Positions 24,908 through 33,366 of a DNA stretch of 64,000 bases are shown one piece after another (within the stretch, counting starts at the first letter, position 1; each line of letters starts with the position of its first letter). Position numbers and translations under genes: made by a program. The DNA is taken from positions 186,001 to 250,000 of the forward strand of contig NZ_ATVN01000003.1 in the NCBI RefSeq assembly GCF_000420745.1, in the 5' to 3' direction. The notes under the pieces were generated by a model, which saw only the letters and a list, made by a program, of their open reading frames with translations, was not told where the DNA came from and made no database searches. The DNA comes from Pseudorhodobacter ferrugineus DSM 5888. Its GTDB lineage: Bacteria > Pseudomonadota > Alphaproteobacteria > Rhodobacterales > Rhodobacteraceae.

Positions 24908-25800
24908 ATGGATCACAAGGTGTGTCTGGCAGGTTTGCCGCAAGAGACACGCGCGCGGTTGACGCAAACCGCCGATGCGCCGAGGTTACGGCATTTGGCT
25001 GGGCATTAGGGGGGCGATTTGCCTGTTGGTGGGATTGATCCTTGCCGCAGCACCGTTTTGGGCGCTGGTTATGCTGTCTTTGGGCATCGCTTTGGTGTTT
25101 TTGTTCACGTGTAGCATGAAATCAGCCACAAGACGCTCTTTGCGAGCGACGGACTGAATAGGATTGTCGGGCATGTTTGCAGCTTTGTACTGTTGCTTCC
25201 GGCCAATTGGTTTCGATATTTCCACTTTGCTCACCACCGTTTTACCCAAATTCCGGGCAAAGCCCCTAAACTTCACAGCCCCAAGCCCGAGGTATGGCGG
25301 GCCCATCTGTGGCACCTGTCGGGGGAGCCGAATTGGGACAGTCATGTAAAAACGCTGGTCAGGACTGCCTTTGGCGGCACGCTTGGGGCCTATGTGCCCG
25401 TTGCGCGATATGCGGCCATAAGTTGGGAGACGCGGATCTATCTTTTGGGTTATGCGCTGCTGTTGGGGGTAAGCCTTTGGGTGAAAAGCCCTGTTCTGCT
25501 GTCGATCTGGCTTATCCCTTTGACCCTTGGGCAGCCGTTTTTGCGGCTGTATTTGCTGGCCAAACAGGGGCGCTGCGCCTTTGTCGCCAATATGCTGGAA
25601 AATTCGCGCACCACCTATACCAACGGCCTGATCCGCGCCTTGGCGTGGACAGGCTCTATCATGCGGAACATCACAGCTTTCCCATGGTGCCGTTTCATCA
25701 ACTGCCCGCGTTGCATAGGGTGATGCGGCCCCATTTGGCGGTGACGACGCAGGGGTATGGTGGGTTTCACCGCACGTATCACGCGGGGTTAAAGGGGGAA
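24908..25800 (+). pseudogene. Frameshifted fatty-acid desaturase
   Basis: A membrane fatty-acid desaturase is readable only across three lesions. Translation from ATG 24908 gives MDHKVCLAGLPQETRARL and stops at a TAG in CATTAGGGGGG. Dropping one base restores AICLLVGLILAAAPFWALVM. Near 25108 a one-base deletion and a TAG precede HEISHKTLFASDGLNRIVGH (histidine box 1, normally HECxH), then RYFHFAHHRFTQ (box 2). A third one-base deletion near 25650 precedes YHAEHHSFPMVPFHQL (box 3). All three histidine boxes survive, so inactivation looks recent. The 3' end runs into a CGTAGGGTGGG-type repeat at 25822. Confidence 0.85.
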
Positions 25801-25821
25801 GGTGGTGCGGAGTGGCGGAGC

Positions 25822-25844
25822 GGTGGGTTGGCACCCACCCTACG
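25822..25844. repeat. GGTGGGT-TGGC-ACCCACC hairpin repeat (CGTAGGGT type)
   Basis: The hairpin GGTGGGTTGGCACCCACC followed by CTACG is the reverse-complement form of the elements at 12099-12150. It lies at the 3' edge of the desaturase pseudogene. Confidence 0.55.
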
Positions 25845-25910
25845 CTTGCGGTTGGGGGCAGGGCTGTGCAAGATGCGGCAAAATTGGACCTGACTTAGGA
25901 GACTTTACCC

Positions 25911-27026
25911 ATGATGCGCACCCGTGCTGCCGTAGCCGTTGCCCCCGGAAAACCGCTGGAGATTATGGAGGTCAATCTGGAAGGCCCGAAGGCGGGTGAG
26001 GTTTTGGTGGAAATCAAGGCCACAGGCCTGTGCCATACGGATGAGTTTACGCGGTCGGGCGATGACCCTGAAGGGATTTTCCCAGCGATTCTGGGGCATG
26101 AAGGCGCGGGCATTGTGCTGGCGATTGGCGAGGGTGTGACCACGCTGGAGGTGGGGGACCATGTGATCCCTCTCTATACGCCAGAGTGCCGCGAATGCGA
26201 ATATTGCCTGTCGGGCAAAACCAACCTGTGCCAGAAAATCCGCCTGACCCAAGGGCGGGGGCAGATGCCGGATGGCACCACGCGGTTTTCGATGCTGGAT
26301 GGCACGCCGATCCATCACTACATGGGGTGTTCGACCTTTGCCAACCATACGGTGATCCCCGAGATTGCGCTGGCCAAGGTGCGTAAGGACGCGCCGTTCG
26401 ACAAGATTTGCTATATCGGGTGTGGCGTGACCACCGGCATCGGGGCGGTGATCAACACGGCCAAGGTGGAGATTGGCGCGCGCTGTATTGTGTTTGGGTT
26501 GGGCGGGATCGGGTTGAACGTGATTCAGGGGCTGCGCATGGCAGGCGCGGACCAAGTGGTCGGGGTCGATCTGAATGACAGCAAGGAAGAGATTGCGCGG
26601 TATTTCGGGCTGACCGATTTTGTGAACCCCAGCAAGGTAGAGGGCGATTTGGTGGCGCATTTGGTGGAGTTGACCAAGGGCGGCGCGGATTACACCTTTG
26701 ATGCCACGGGCAATACGAAAGTGATGCGCACCGCGCTGGAGGCAGCACACAAAGGCTGGGGCGAAAGCATTATCATCGGCGTGGCACCTGCGGGGGCCGA
26801 GATTTCGACGCGGCCGTTCCAACTGGTGACAGGGCGGGTGTGGCGCGGCACGGCCTTTGGCGGGGCCAAGGGGCGCACGGATGTGCCAAAGTTTGTCGAT
26901 TGGTACATGAACGGCAAAATCGAGATTGACCCGATGATCACCCACAAGCTGACCTTGGACCAGATCAACGAAGGGTTTGAGTTGATGCACCGTGGCGAAT
27001 CCATTCGGGCCGTGGTTGAGTTTTAA
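25911..27026 (+). CDS. frmA: S-(hydroxymethyl)glutathione dehydrogenase (class III alcohol dehydrogenase)
   Basis: A 371-residue zinc alcohol dehydrogenase that oxidises the formaldehyde-glutathione adduct with NAD+ and can also reduce S-nitrosoglutathione. The catalytic zinc site is seen in ATGLCHTDEF and LGHEGAG; the structural zinc cysteines are in CRECEYCLSGKTNLC. YMGCSTFANHTVIPE, CGVTTGIGAVINTAKVEIG and the NAD fold VFGLGGIGLNVIQG are typical of class III enzymes. ATG 25911 is preceded by AGGAGA; a second ATG follows directly. S-formylglutathione hydrolase is not adjacent. Confidence 0.95.
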   Translation: MMRTRAAVAVAPGKPLEIMEVNLEGPKAGEVLVEIKATGLCHTDEFTRSGDDPEGIFPAILGHEGAGIVLAIGEGVTTLEVGDHVIPLYTPECRECEYCLSGKTNLCQKIRLTQGRGQMPDGTTRFSMLDGTPIHHYMGCSTFANHTVIPEIALAKVRKDAPFDKICYIGCGVTTGIGAVINTAKVEIGARCIVFGLGGIGLNVIQGLRMAGADQVVGVDLNDSKEEIARYFGLTDFVNPSKVEGDLVAHLVELTKGGADYTFDATGNTKVMRTALEAAHKGWGESIIIGVAPAGAEISTRPFQLVTGRVWRGTAFGGAKGRTDVPKFVDWYMNGKIEIDPMITHKLTLDQINEGFELMHRGESIRAVVEF

Positions 27027-27063
27027 GCATCCGCAACAGGTTTGACGGTATTTGATCGTCGTG

Positions 27064-27097
27064 AACGGCTGGGGGCAGGCGCCCTTGGCCGTTTTTA
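27064..27097 (+). terminator. Terminator after frmA
   Basis: AACGGC and GCCGTT arms enclose a further GGGGGC/GCGCCC pairing and are followed by TTTTTAT. It ends 37-70 bases after the frmA stop. Confidence 0.65.
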
Positions 27098-27247
27098 TGT
27101 GACGCTTGGGCCCCCTACGCCATGTTCTTGCCACAAGGGTTTGGCAAGCGTTAACAAAGTTGCTGTAACCGCTTTGGCATGATGGTTGCCATTGGGGTGT
27201 TTTTGGGTCGTGTCGATGTCGCAGGTTTGTTGAGGGCGTAAGAGAAG

Positions 27248-28645
27248 ATGAACGGTGAACCCGTGGGGGACGTGCCCCAGCCAGTTGGAATTATGGCGCG
27301 TGCGGCCCGTGGGTCGGCGTGGACGGCGCTGTCGTTTTTCGCGGCGCAAGGGTTTCGGCTGTCGTCGAACCTGATTTTGACGCGGTTGCTGTTTCCCGAG
27401 GCGTTCGGGATTATGGCCTTGGTGACGGTGCTGTTGGTAGGGCTGACGCTGTTTTCCGATATGGGCACCGGCCCTGCGATCATGCAAAGCAAGCGTGGGG
27501 ATGATCCGGATTTCCTGAACACGGCTTGGACGTTACAAATTTTGCGCGGCGGGATGTTGTGGCTGACGGCCTGCATTCTGGCCTATCCGGCGGCGCTGTT
27601 TTATGACCAACCGTTGATTGCAATGCTGCTGCCGGTGGCCAGCCTGTCCTTGCTGTTTGCTGGGTTTGAACCGACGCGGGTGGATACGGCGAACCGGCAT
27701 TTGCTGCTGGGGCGGTTGACGGTGTTGGACCTGCTGTCGACGCTGATTGGCATTTTGATCATGCTGTTTTTGGCCTATGAGATGCGGTCGGTTTGGGCTT
27801 TGGCCCTTGGCGGGGTGATTACGGCGGCACTGCGGCTGGCGTTGCTGACGCTGTTTTTACCCGGTGAGAGCAACCGTTTGCGCTGGGAAAAAGCCGCGGG
27901 GCAAGAGTTGATCCATTTCGGGTTCTGGATTTTTCTGTCGTCCGTGTGCGGGTTTTTGGTGTCACAAGGCGACCGTGCGATTTTGGGGAAATTCCTGTCG
28001 ATTGAGGGCTTGGGCGTTTACAATATCGGCGCGTTTTTGGCGATGTTTCCCATCATGCTTGGGTCTACGGTCACGGCGCGGGTGTTGATACCCATTTACC
28101 GTGAGCATAGTGAAAACGACCCCGTTGCGCGCAAGCGGTTGGAGCGGATCCGGTTTTTCGTGACGGGCGGGTTGATTTTGGCCTTGGCGTTTTTCGCGCT
28201 GGCGGGGCCGTGGATTGTGCACCTTCTCTATGACGACCGCTATCTTTCGGCAGGGGGCGTGATGGTGGCGATTTGCGCGGTGCAGATGATTGTAGTGGTG
28301 TTTTTGACCTATGATCAGGCAGCGCTGGCACAGGGGGATAGCAAGGGGTTCTTTGTGGTCAGCGCGGCCAAGGCGACGTTGCAAACGGCTGGTTTTTTGG
28401 TTGGCGCGTATTACCTTGGGTTGGCGGGTGCGATGGTTGGGCAAGCGGTGGCGATGCTACTGTATCTGCCCTTTATCGCGCGGCTGGCGTGGCGGCATAA
28501 GGTTTGGGATGCGCGCCATGATGCGGTGTTTTTGGCGCTGGCCTTTGCGCTGGGGCTGTTCGCGCTGTGGGTGAACTGGGCGCATGTGCTGCTTTTGGTG
28601 CCTGGGTCGGGCGGCGGGTTCCACGGCGGGGGGGGGATCGGATGA
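27248..28645 (+). CDS. Oligosaccharide flippase (Wzx/Polysacc_synt family)
   Basis: A 465-residue inner-membrane protein with about 12 hydrophobic segments. The N-terminus (ARGSAWTALSFFAAQGFRLSSNLILTRLLFPEAFGIMAL) and YNIGAFLAMFPIMLGSTVTARVLIPIYREHSENDP are characteristic of MOP-superfamily polysaccharide exporters. These flip lipid-linked saccharides or other undecaprenyl-linked products to the periplasm. The last residues are a Gly-rich tail (GGGFHGGGGIG) encoded across a G9 run. The TGA stop overlaps the ATG of the downstream NRPS by 4 bp, so the two are translationally coupled. No glycosyltransferase or polymerase genes lie adjacent. Confidence 0.87.
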   Translation: MNGEPVGDVPQPVGIMARAARGSAWTALSFFAAQGFRLSSNLILTRLLFPEAFGIMALVTVLLVGLTLFSDMGTGPAIMQSKRGDDPDFLNTAWTLQILRGGMLWLTACILAYPAALFYDQPLIAMLLPVASLSLLFAGFEPTRVDTANRHLLLGRLTVLDLLSTLIGILIMLFLAYEMRSVWALALGGVITAALRLALLTLFLPGESNRLRWEKAAGQELIHFGFWIFLSSVCGFLVSQGDRAILGKFLSIEGLGVYNIGAFLAMFPIMLGSTVTARVLIPIYREHSENDPVARKRLERIRFFVTGGLILALAFFALAGPWIVHLLYDDRYLSAGGVMVAICAVQMIVVVFLTYDQAALAQGDSKGFFVVSAAKATLQTAGFLVGAYYLGLAGAMVGQAVAMLLYLPFIARLAWRHKVWDARHDAVFLALAFALGLFALWVNWAHVLLLVPGSGGGFHGGGGIG

Positions 28646-31600
28646 ACGATTTTACCCACGGCACAGGTTTTGCAGTTACGCCCATTCAGGCCGGTATGGT
28701 CTATGAAATTAGCGCGCAAGGCGATGGGGCGGTCAACCTTGAGCAGGTTGTGATACATTTGGAGGCCGTGGTTGACGCGGGCCGGATGGCGCAAGCGTGG
28801 AGTGCGGCGATTGCGCACCATCCCGCGATGCGTTTGGCGGTGGGCCAAGATGCGGCGGGGCGGGTGCGGCAAACCGTTATGCCCGCCTTTGCCGCGCCCT
28901 TGGTCACGCAAGATTTTGGCCTGACCGGATTGGCGGACTGGTTGGCACAAGACCGCGCGCGCGGTGTGGATTTGACGCGCGGCGATGGCTGGCGGTTGAC
29001 CTTGTTGCAAGGCAGTGGGCGAAATGTTTTGGTCTGGACCTTTTCGCATGTGTGTTTGGATGGGCGCAGCTTTCAGGCGGTGCTGAAAGACGTGTTTGCC
29101 GACTATGACGGGCTGGGCACAGGATTTGCCGTGCGGCCAGCCTTTGGGCCGATGTGTGACGCGCTGGCGCAGGTGGATCCGGCCCCTGCGCGGGCGATGT
29201 TTGCGAGGTATCTGGCGGGGCTGGATACGCCAACGCGCATCGGGTTTGTCGACCACGCGCCTGAGAACGCGACGAAGGCCACAGGCAACCGGACCCTGCG
29301 CGCCGCCCTGACAGAGACGCAATCGGCAGCGTTGATGCAGCGTGCGGCCGATGTGGGGGCAAGTTTTGCCACGATGGTGCAGGCGGCTTGGGGCATTGTG
29401 CTGTCGCGGGTATCGGGGCAGGGCGATGTGATGTTCGGTGTCACGCGGTCGGGGCGGTATTTGACGCCCGAGGCGCGCGATATGGTGGGCTGCTTGATCA
29501 CCACGCAACCGCTGCGCATGGCGATTGGCCCCGCGACCCGTTTGAACGATGTACTGCGTGCGGTTCGTGCCGATTTGCTGGCGCAGCGCCCGCATGAAGG
29601 GTTGGGCCTGTCCGACATTGCAGCCGTTTGTGACATTCCCAATGGCACGCCGCTATTTGACAGCCTTGTGATGGTGGAACGCCAAAGCCTGAACGCGGCG
29701 ATGCGGGCGCAAGGCGGGGCTTGGGCCAAACGGCGGGTCGAGCTGTTTGAACAAGGGGCGATGCCGCTGACGCTGGCCGCCTATAATGATGCGGCGTTGC
29801 AGTTGCAGTTGGAATACATGCCAAGCCGGATCGCGGCGCAAGAGGCGCAGCGGTATCTGGACTATACCACCCGCCTTTTGGGCGCGATGGCGGTTGCCGA
29901 TGACGATGCGGTGTTGGCCGATCTGGATATGTTGGGGCCGGATGAGGCGGCAGACCTTTTGCGCCTTGGCCAGCCAATCATGCCTGTGCCACAGCCACGC
30001 CCCGCCTGTGCGGCCACGGCGTTTGAAGCGGTTGCCGCGAACCAACCTTCGGCTGCGGCCCTGGCGATTGCGGGCGAAACGGATGGTTTTGATTTTGCTA
30101 CATTGGATGCCCGTGCCAACCAGTTGGCCCATTGCCTTGCGCAATCGGGAATTGGGCAAGGCGCGATTATTGGCCTGTGCCTGCCGCGAAGCGCCGAGTT
30201 TGTAGCGCTTTTGCTGGCCGCGTCCAAGGTTGGGGCGGCGTTTTTGCCGATGGACCCCGCCTATCCGCCCGAGTCGTTGTTGCACATGGCGCAAGACAGC
30301 GGGCTTGCCATGATTTTCACCAAGGCACCTGCGGCTTGGATGGCGGACTTTCCTGTCACGCTGATGTCGGACGGTTTGGGGCGCGATGCGCCTGTACATG
30401 TGCCGACGCGGGATGGGATGGCCGCCGACCGGATGGCCTATGTGATCTATACCTCGGGGACGACGGGCAGGCCCAAGGGGGTTGCTGTGTCGCAAAGGGG
30501 GCTGGTGGCGCATGCGCTGGCGGCGATTGCGGCCTATGATTTGACGCCAAAAGACCGCGTTTTGCAGTTTGGCGCGCTGAGCTTTGATGTGGCGATTGAG
30601 GAAATTGTGCCGACGCTGCTGGCAGGGGCCACGCTGATTTTGCGCGACGATGCGATGATGGCGTCACCGCAAGCCTTTGTGGACCGTGTGGCAAGCGAAG
30701 GGATTACGGTTTTGAACCTGCCCACGGGGTTTTGGCAGGTGCTTTTGGCCGCACTTGAGGCGGGGACAGCCACGCTGCCCCAAGCTGTGCGCCTGATGAT
30801 TGTGGGCGGCGAGCGGATGCCGCCCAATGCCTTGGCGCGCTGGCAGGCTTTGCCGGATATGCCGCGTTTGATGAATGCTTATGGCCCGACCGAGGCGACA
30901 ATTACCTGCGCGATGTTTGAACCGAATGGACCGGTGGTGGGGCCACAAGTGCCCGTTGGCCGCAGCTTTGGCCATGCCCTGACCTATTTGCGGGCCCCCG
31001 ATGGCAGCCTTGCGCCGATGGGCGCGCGGGCCGCGTTATGGGTGGGCGGCGATGCGGTGGCGATGGGCTATTTGAGCCAGCCGGATTTGACCGCCCAGCG
31101 GTTTGTGCCGGACCCGTTTGTAAAGTCAGATCCGCAGGCCCGCGTTTATTGCAGCGGTGATATGGCGCATTGGAACGAGGACGGGCAGGCGGTTGTCGCG
31201 GGGCGGTCGGACCGTCAGATAAAGCTGCGCGGGTTCCGGATTGAGCCGGCCGAGGTGGAGGCTGTATTAGAGGCCATTCCGGGTGTTGCCGAGGCGCATG
31301 TGGGGGTGTCTGACCAGCGGTTGATTGGTTGGTTGCGCCCGTCCGATGCGGGTGCCGTGCCGGATGCGGTGGGGGTGGCGGGGTATGTTGCCACGCAACT
31401 GCCGCCGTCGAAATGCCCCGAAGTGGTGTTCGTGACCGATTGGCCGCAGACACCCGGGGGCAAAACCGATGTGCGGCGTTTGGCAGCCCCCGTGCGCGGA
31501 GTGCAAGCCTTGGCCGATGCCGAGGTGTTTGACCCGCAAGCCGCGAGAATTGCACAGGTTTTCGCTGAAGTGTTGGGTATAGAAGTACCTGCAATCAGCG

Positions 31601-32568
31601 CGTCTTTTTTTGATCTGGGTGGGCATTCGTTGCAATTGCTGACACTGATCGGGCAGATTGAAGCGGCATTTGACACGCGTTTGTCGGTGGCGCAGGTGCA
31701 TGCCGCACCAACGCCGCAAGGTTTGGCGGCACTGCTTGGCGCATCTGGGGAAACGGGACCGAACTTGTTTGATTGTTTGATGCCGATCCAGCCGCTTGGC
31801 ACAGGGATTCCGATTTACGGGGTGCATGTGTTGGGGGTGAATGGCAGTTTCTTTCGGCCTTTGGCCAAGGCAATGGGGCTGGACCAACCGATATTTGGTC
31901 TGACGGTCGGGCTGCTGAGCGCGAACACGCCCACCAGTGTGGTGGAGACGGCTGCGCTGTATTTCCGGACCATTCAGTTGCATCGGCCAACCGGCCCTGT
32001 GGGGTTGGTTGCGGTGTCGTTGGGCAGTTATATGGCGCTGGAACTGGCGCAACAGCTGCGGGCGGCAGGGCGCGAGGTGCGCTTGCTGGCGATGATGGAT
32101 GCGGCGGGGCCTGCGGGGCGCGACAAAATTCGCGGGATGGCATGGGTTTGCGCGCATCTTCGGTTGATCCGTGGGGGCGGCATGCCCTATGCGCGCAATT
32201 TGATTGCGGGCAAGTTGGACAGTCTGCGCCACCGGCTGGAAAAGCTGCGACTGGCCGTTGAAGAACGGGTTTTGCGCGACACGCGGGTGTTGACATCGGT
32301 GGACGGGTTTGTCGCGGCCAATGCGGTGGCGATTGAGAATTATGACCCGCAACCCTATGCGGGGCGGATGATGATTTTCCGGGCCAAGGACAGTTTGTTC
32401 GACAGTGACGCGGCGGTGGCGAACGGATTGGGTTGGCATGATGTGGCGCAAGGCGGGTTCGAGGTGGTGGATGTATCGGGCAACCATCTGTCTATCCTTG
32501 AGGCGCCCGGGGTGCTGGATGTGGCAGCGGTTTTGGCGGCGGCGATCGGGCGCACAGAGCAGGCTTGA
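28642..32568 (+). CDS. Single-module nonribosomal peptide synthetase (C-A-PCP-TE)
   Basis: Encodes 1308 residues. The condensation domain (about 5-440) has its active motif as SHVCLDG, keeping His136 and Asp140-Gly but with Ser at the first position of HHxxxDG. The adenylation domain (about 460-955) contains YTSGTTGRPKG (from residue ~604), SFDVAIEE, NAYGPTEATI, YCSGDMAHW, and PGGKTD with the catalytic Lys. The carrier domain (about 965-1035) has LGGHSLQ with the phosphopantetheine Ser996. The type I thioesterase (about 1055-1300) has AVSLGS with Ser1126, then Asp1153 and GNHLSIL with His1282, a full triad. All catalytic residues are present, so it should be active. It needs a phosphopantetheinyl transferase from elsewhere. 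Product unknown. Confidence 0.93.
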   Translation: MNDFTHGTGFAVTPIQAGMVYEISAQGDGAVNLEQVVIHLEAVVDAGRMAQAWSAAIAHHPAMRLAVGQDAAGRVRQTVMPAFAAPLVTQDFGLTGLADWLAQDRARGVDLTRGDGWRLTLLQGSGRNVLVWTFSHVCLDGRSFQAVLKDVFADYDGLGTGFAVRPAFGPMCDALAQVDPAPARAMFARYLAGLDTPTRIGFVDHAPENATKATGNRTLRAALTETQSAALMQRAADVGASFATMVQAAWGIVLSRVSGQGDVMFGVTRSGRYLTPEARDMVGCLITTQPLRMAIGPATRLNDVLRAVRADLLAQRPHEGLGLSDIAAVCDIPNGTPLFDSLVMVERQSLNAAMRAQGGAWAKRRVELFEQGAMPLTLAAYNDAALQLQLEYMPSRIAAQEAQRYLDYTTRLLGAMAVADDDAVLADLDMLGPDEAADLLRLGQPIMPVPQPRPACAATAFEAVAANQPSAAALAIAGETDGFDFATLDARANQLAHCLAQSGIGQGAIIGLCLPRSAEFVALLLAASKVGAAFLPMDPAYPPESLLHMAQDSGLAMIFTKAPAAWMADFPVTLMSDGLGRDAPVHVPTRDGMAADRMAYVIYTSGTTGRPKGVAVSQRGLVAHALAAIAAYDLTPKDRVLQFGALSFDVAIEEIVPTLLAGATLILRDDAMMASPQAFVDRVASEGITVLNLPTGFWQVLLAALEAGTATLPQAVRLMIVGGERMPPNALARWQALPDMPRLMNAYGPTEATITCAMFEPNGPVVGPQVPVGRSFGHALTYLRAPDGSLAPMGARAALWVGGDAVAMGYLSQPDLTAQRFVPDPFVKSDPQARVYCSGDMAHWNEDGQAVVAGRSDRQIKLRGFRIEPAEVEAVLEAIPGVAEAHVGVSDQRLIGWLRPSDAGAVPDAVGVAGYVATQLPPSKCPEVVFVTDWPQTPGGKTDVRRLAAPVRGVQALADAEVFDPQAARIAQVFAEVLGIEVPAISASFFDLGGHSLQLLTLIGQIEAAFDTRLSVAQVHAAPTPQGLAALLGASGETGPNLFDCLMPIQPLGTGIPIYGVHVLGVNGSFFRPLAKAMGLDQPIFGLTVGLLSANTPTSVVETAALYFRTIQLHRPTGPVGLVAVSLGSYMALELAQQLRAAGREVRLLAMMDAAGPAGRDKIRGMAWVCAHLRLIRGGGMPYARNLIAGKLDSLRHRLEKLRLAVEERVLRDTRVLTSVDGFVAANAVAIENYDPQPYAGRMMIFRAKDSLFDSDAAVANGLGWHDVAQGGFEVVDVSGNHLSILEAPGVLDVAAVLAAAIGRTEQA

Positions 32569-32570
32569 GA

Positions 32571-32580
32571 TATGATCATA
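32571..32580. promoter_or_regulatory. Palindrome TATGATCATA upstream of gntR
   Basis: A perfect 10-bp palindrome lies between the NRPS stop and the GntR regulator start. Its TGATCA core recurs in the larger palindrome at 33298-33315. It is a candidate autoregulatory operator. Confidence 0.45.
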
Positions 32581-32625
32581 AATGCCTCACACTGACCCCG
32601 GCGAGATGTTGGTGTTGGGGATAGG

Positions 32626-33291
32626 ATGATGGACAAGCTGCCGGCCCACGAGATTGTGTACAGGCGCATCCGCGATATGGTGTTGTTTGGTGAATTGGCC
32701 CCCGGTCAGGCGGTCACCATCCAAGGGCTGAATGCCGCCTTGGACAGCGGGATCACGCCGGTGCGCGAGGCGATCCGCAGGCTGACGGCCGAGGGCGCGT
32801 TGGAGTTCAAAGGCAACCGGCGGGTCAGTGTGCCCGAGTTGACGCCAAAGCATTTGGTTGAACTGGGGTTCGCGCGCGTGGCGATAGAGCCGCATTTGGC
32901 GGAAATGGCCTGTAAACGGATGGTTTCAAGCGATATTGATGCGTTGGAAACGATTGATGCGCAGGTGAATGCTGCGATCCGGCAAGGTGATATTCGCGCC
33001 TATCTGGAACAAAACTATCGTTTTCATACGACGCTTTATGCCCAATCGGGGGCCGATATTCTGGGGGCGATGGTGCAGGGGTTGTGGCTGCGTGTCGGCC
33101 CGTCATTGCGGATTGTCTGCGGACGCTACGGCACGGCCAATTTGCCCGACAAACATGCCGAGGCGATTGCGGCCTTGCGCGCGGGGCAGGCCGCCGATGT
33201 GGCCGCCGCGATCCGCGACGATATTGTGCAAGGGCAGGATCAGATTATCGCCGCCTTGCAGGAAGGCGGGGTGCGGGGCGGAGCGGATTGA
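32626..33291 (+). CDS. GntR-family regulator with FCD effector domain
   Basis: A 221-residue FadR-subfamily repressor. The N-terminal winged helix spans about residues 5-70 (EIVYRRIRDMVLFGELAPGQAV then GITPVREAIRRLTAEGALEF, the recognition helix). The C-terminal all-helical FCD domain includes VAIEPHLAEMAC, NYRFHTTLYAQSG and LPDKHAEAIAALRAGQ, with Asp/His residues that usually bind a metal-carboxylate effector. It lies just upstream of a class III aminotransferase gene and probably controls it and itself, judged from the shared TGATCA palindromes. A second in-frame ATG follows the first. Confidence 0.9.
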   Translation: MMDKLPAHEIVYRRIRDMVLFGELAPGQAVTIQGLNAALDSGITPVREAIRRLTAEGALEFKGNRRVSVPELTPKHLVELGFARVAIEPHLAEMACKRMVSSDIDALETIDAQVNAAIRQGDIRAYLEQNYRFHTTLYAQSGADILGAMVQGLWLRVGPSLRIVCGRYGTANLPDKHAEAIAALRAGQAADVAAAIRDDIVQGQDQIIAALQEGGVRGGAD

Positions 33292-33315
33292 CTTTGCATA
33301 ATTTGATCATATTAT
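33288..33315 (+). promoter_or_regulatory. Promoter/operator of the class III aminotransferase
   Basis: TTGACT (33288-33293) and TATTAT (33310-33315) form -35 and -10 with 16 bp between. The near-perfect 18-bp palindrome ATAATtTGATCAtATTAT (33298-33315) occupies the spacer and -10, as expected for a repressor site of the adjacent GntR protein. Confidence 0.55.
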
Positions 33316-33366
33316 GTAGGTAACATGTCCCGCTGTCGTGGCGCGGCCAAACAGGAGCTTTTTATC

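Noticed and set aside
24547-25038. Plus-strand 163-codon frame across tRNA-Tyr and the desaturase region
   Set aside because: It reads through a well-folded tRNA and its terminator. It has no protein features.
31267-32487. Minus-strand frame of 406 codons inside the NRPS
   Set aside because: It overlaps the carrier and thioesterase domains with intact catalytic residues on the plus strand. The antisense product is His/Arg/Gln-rich with no domain.
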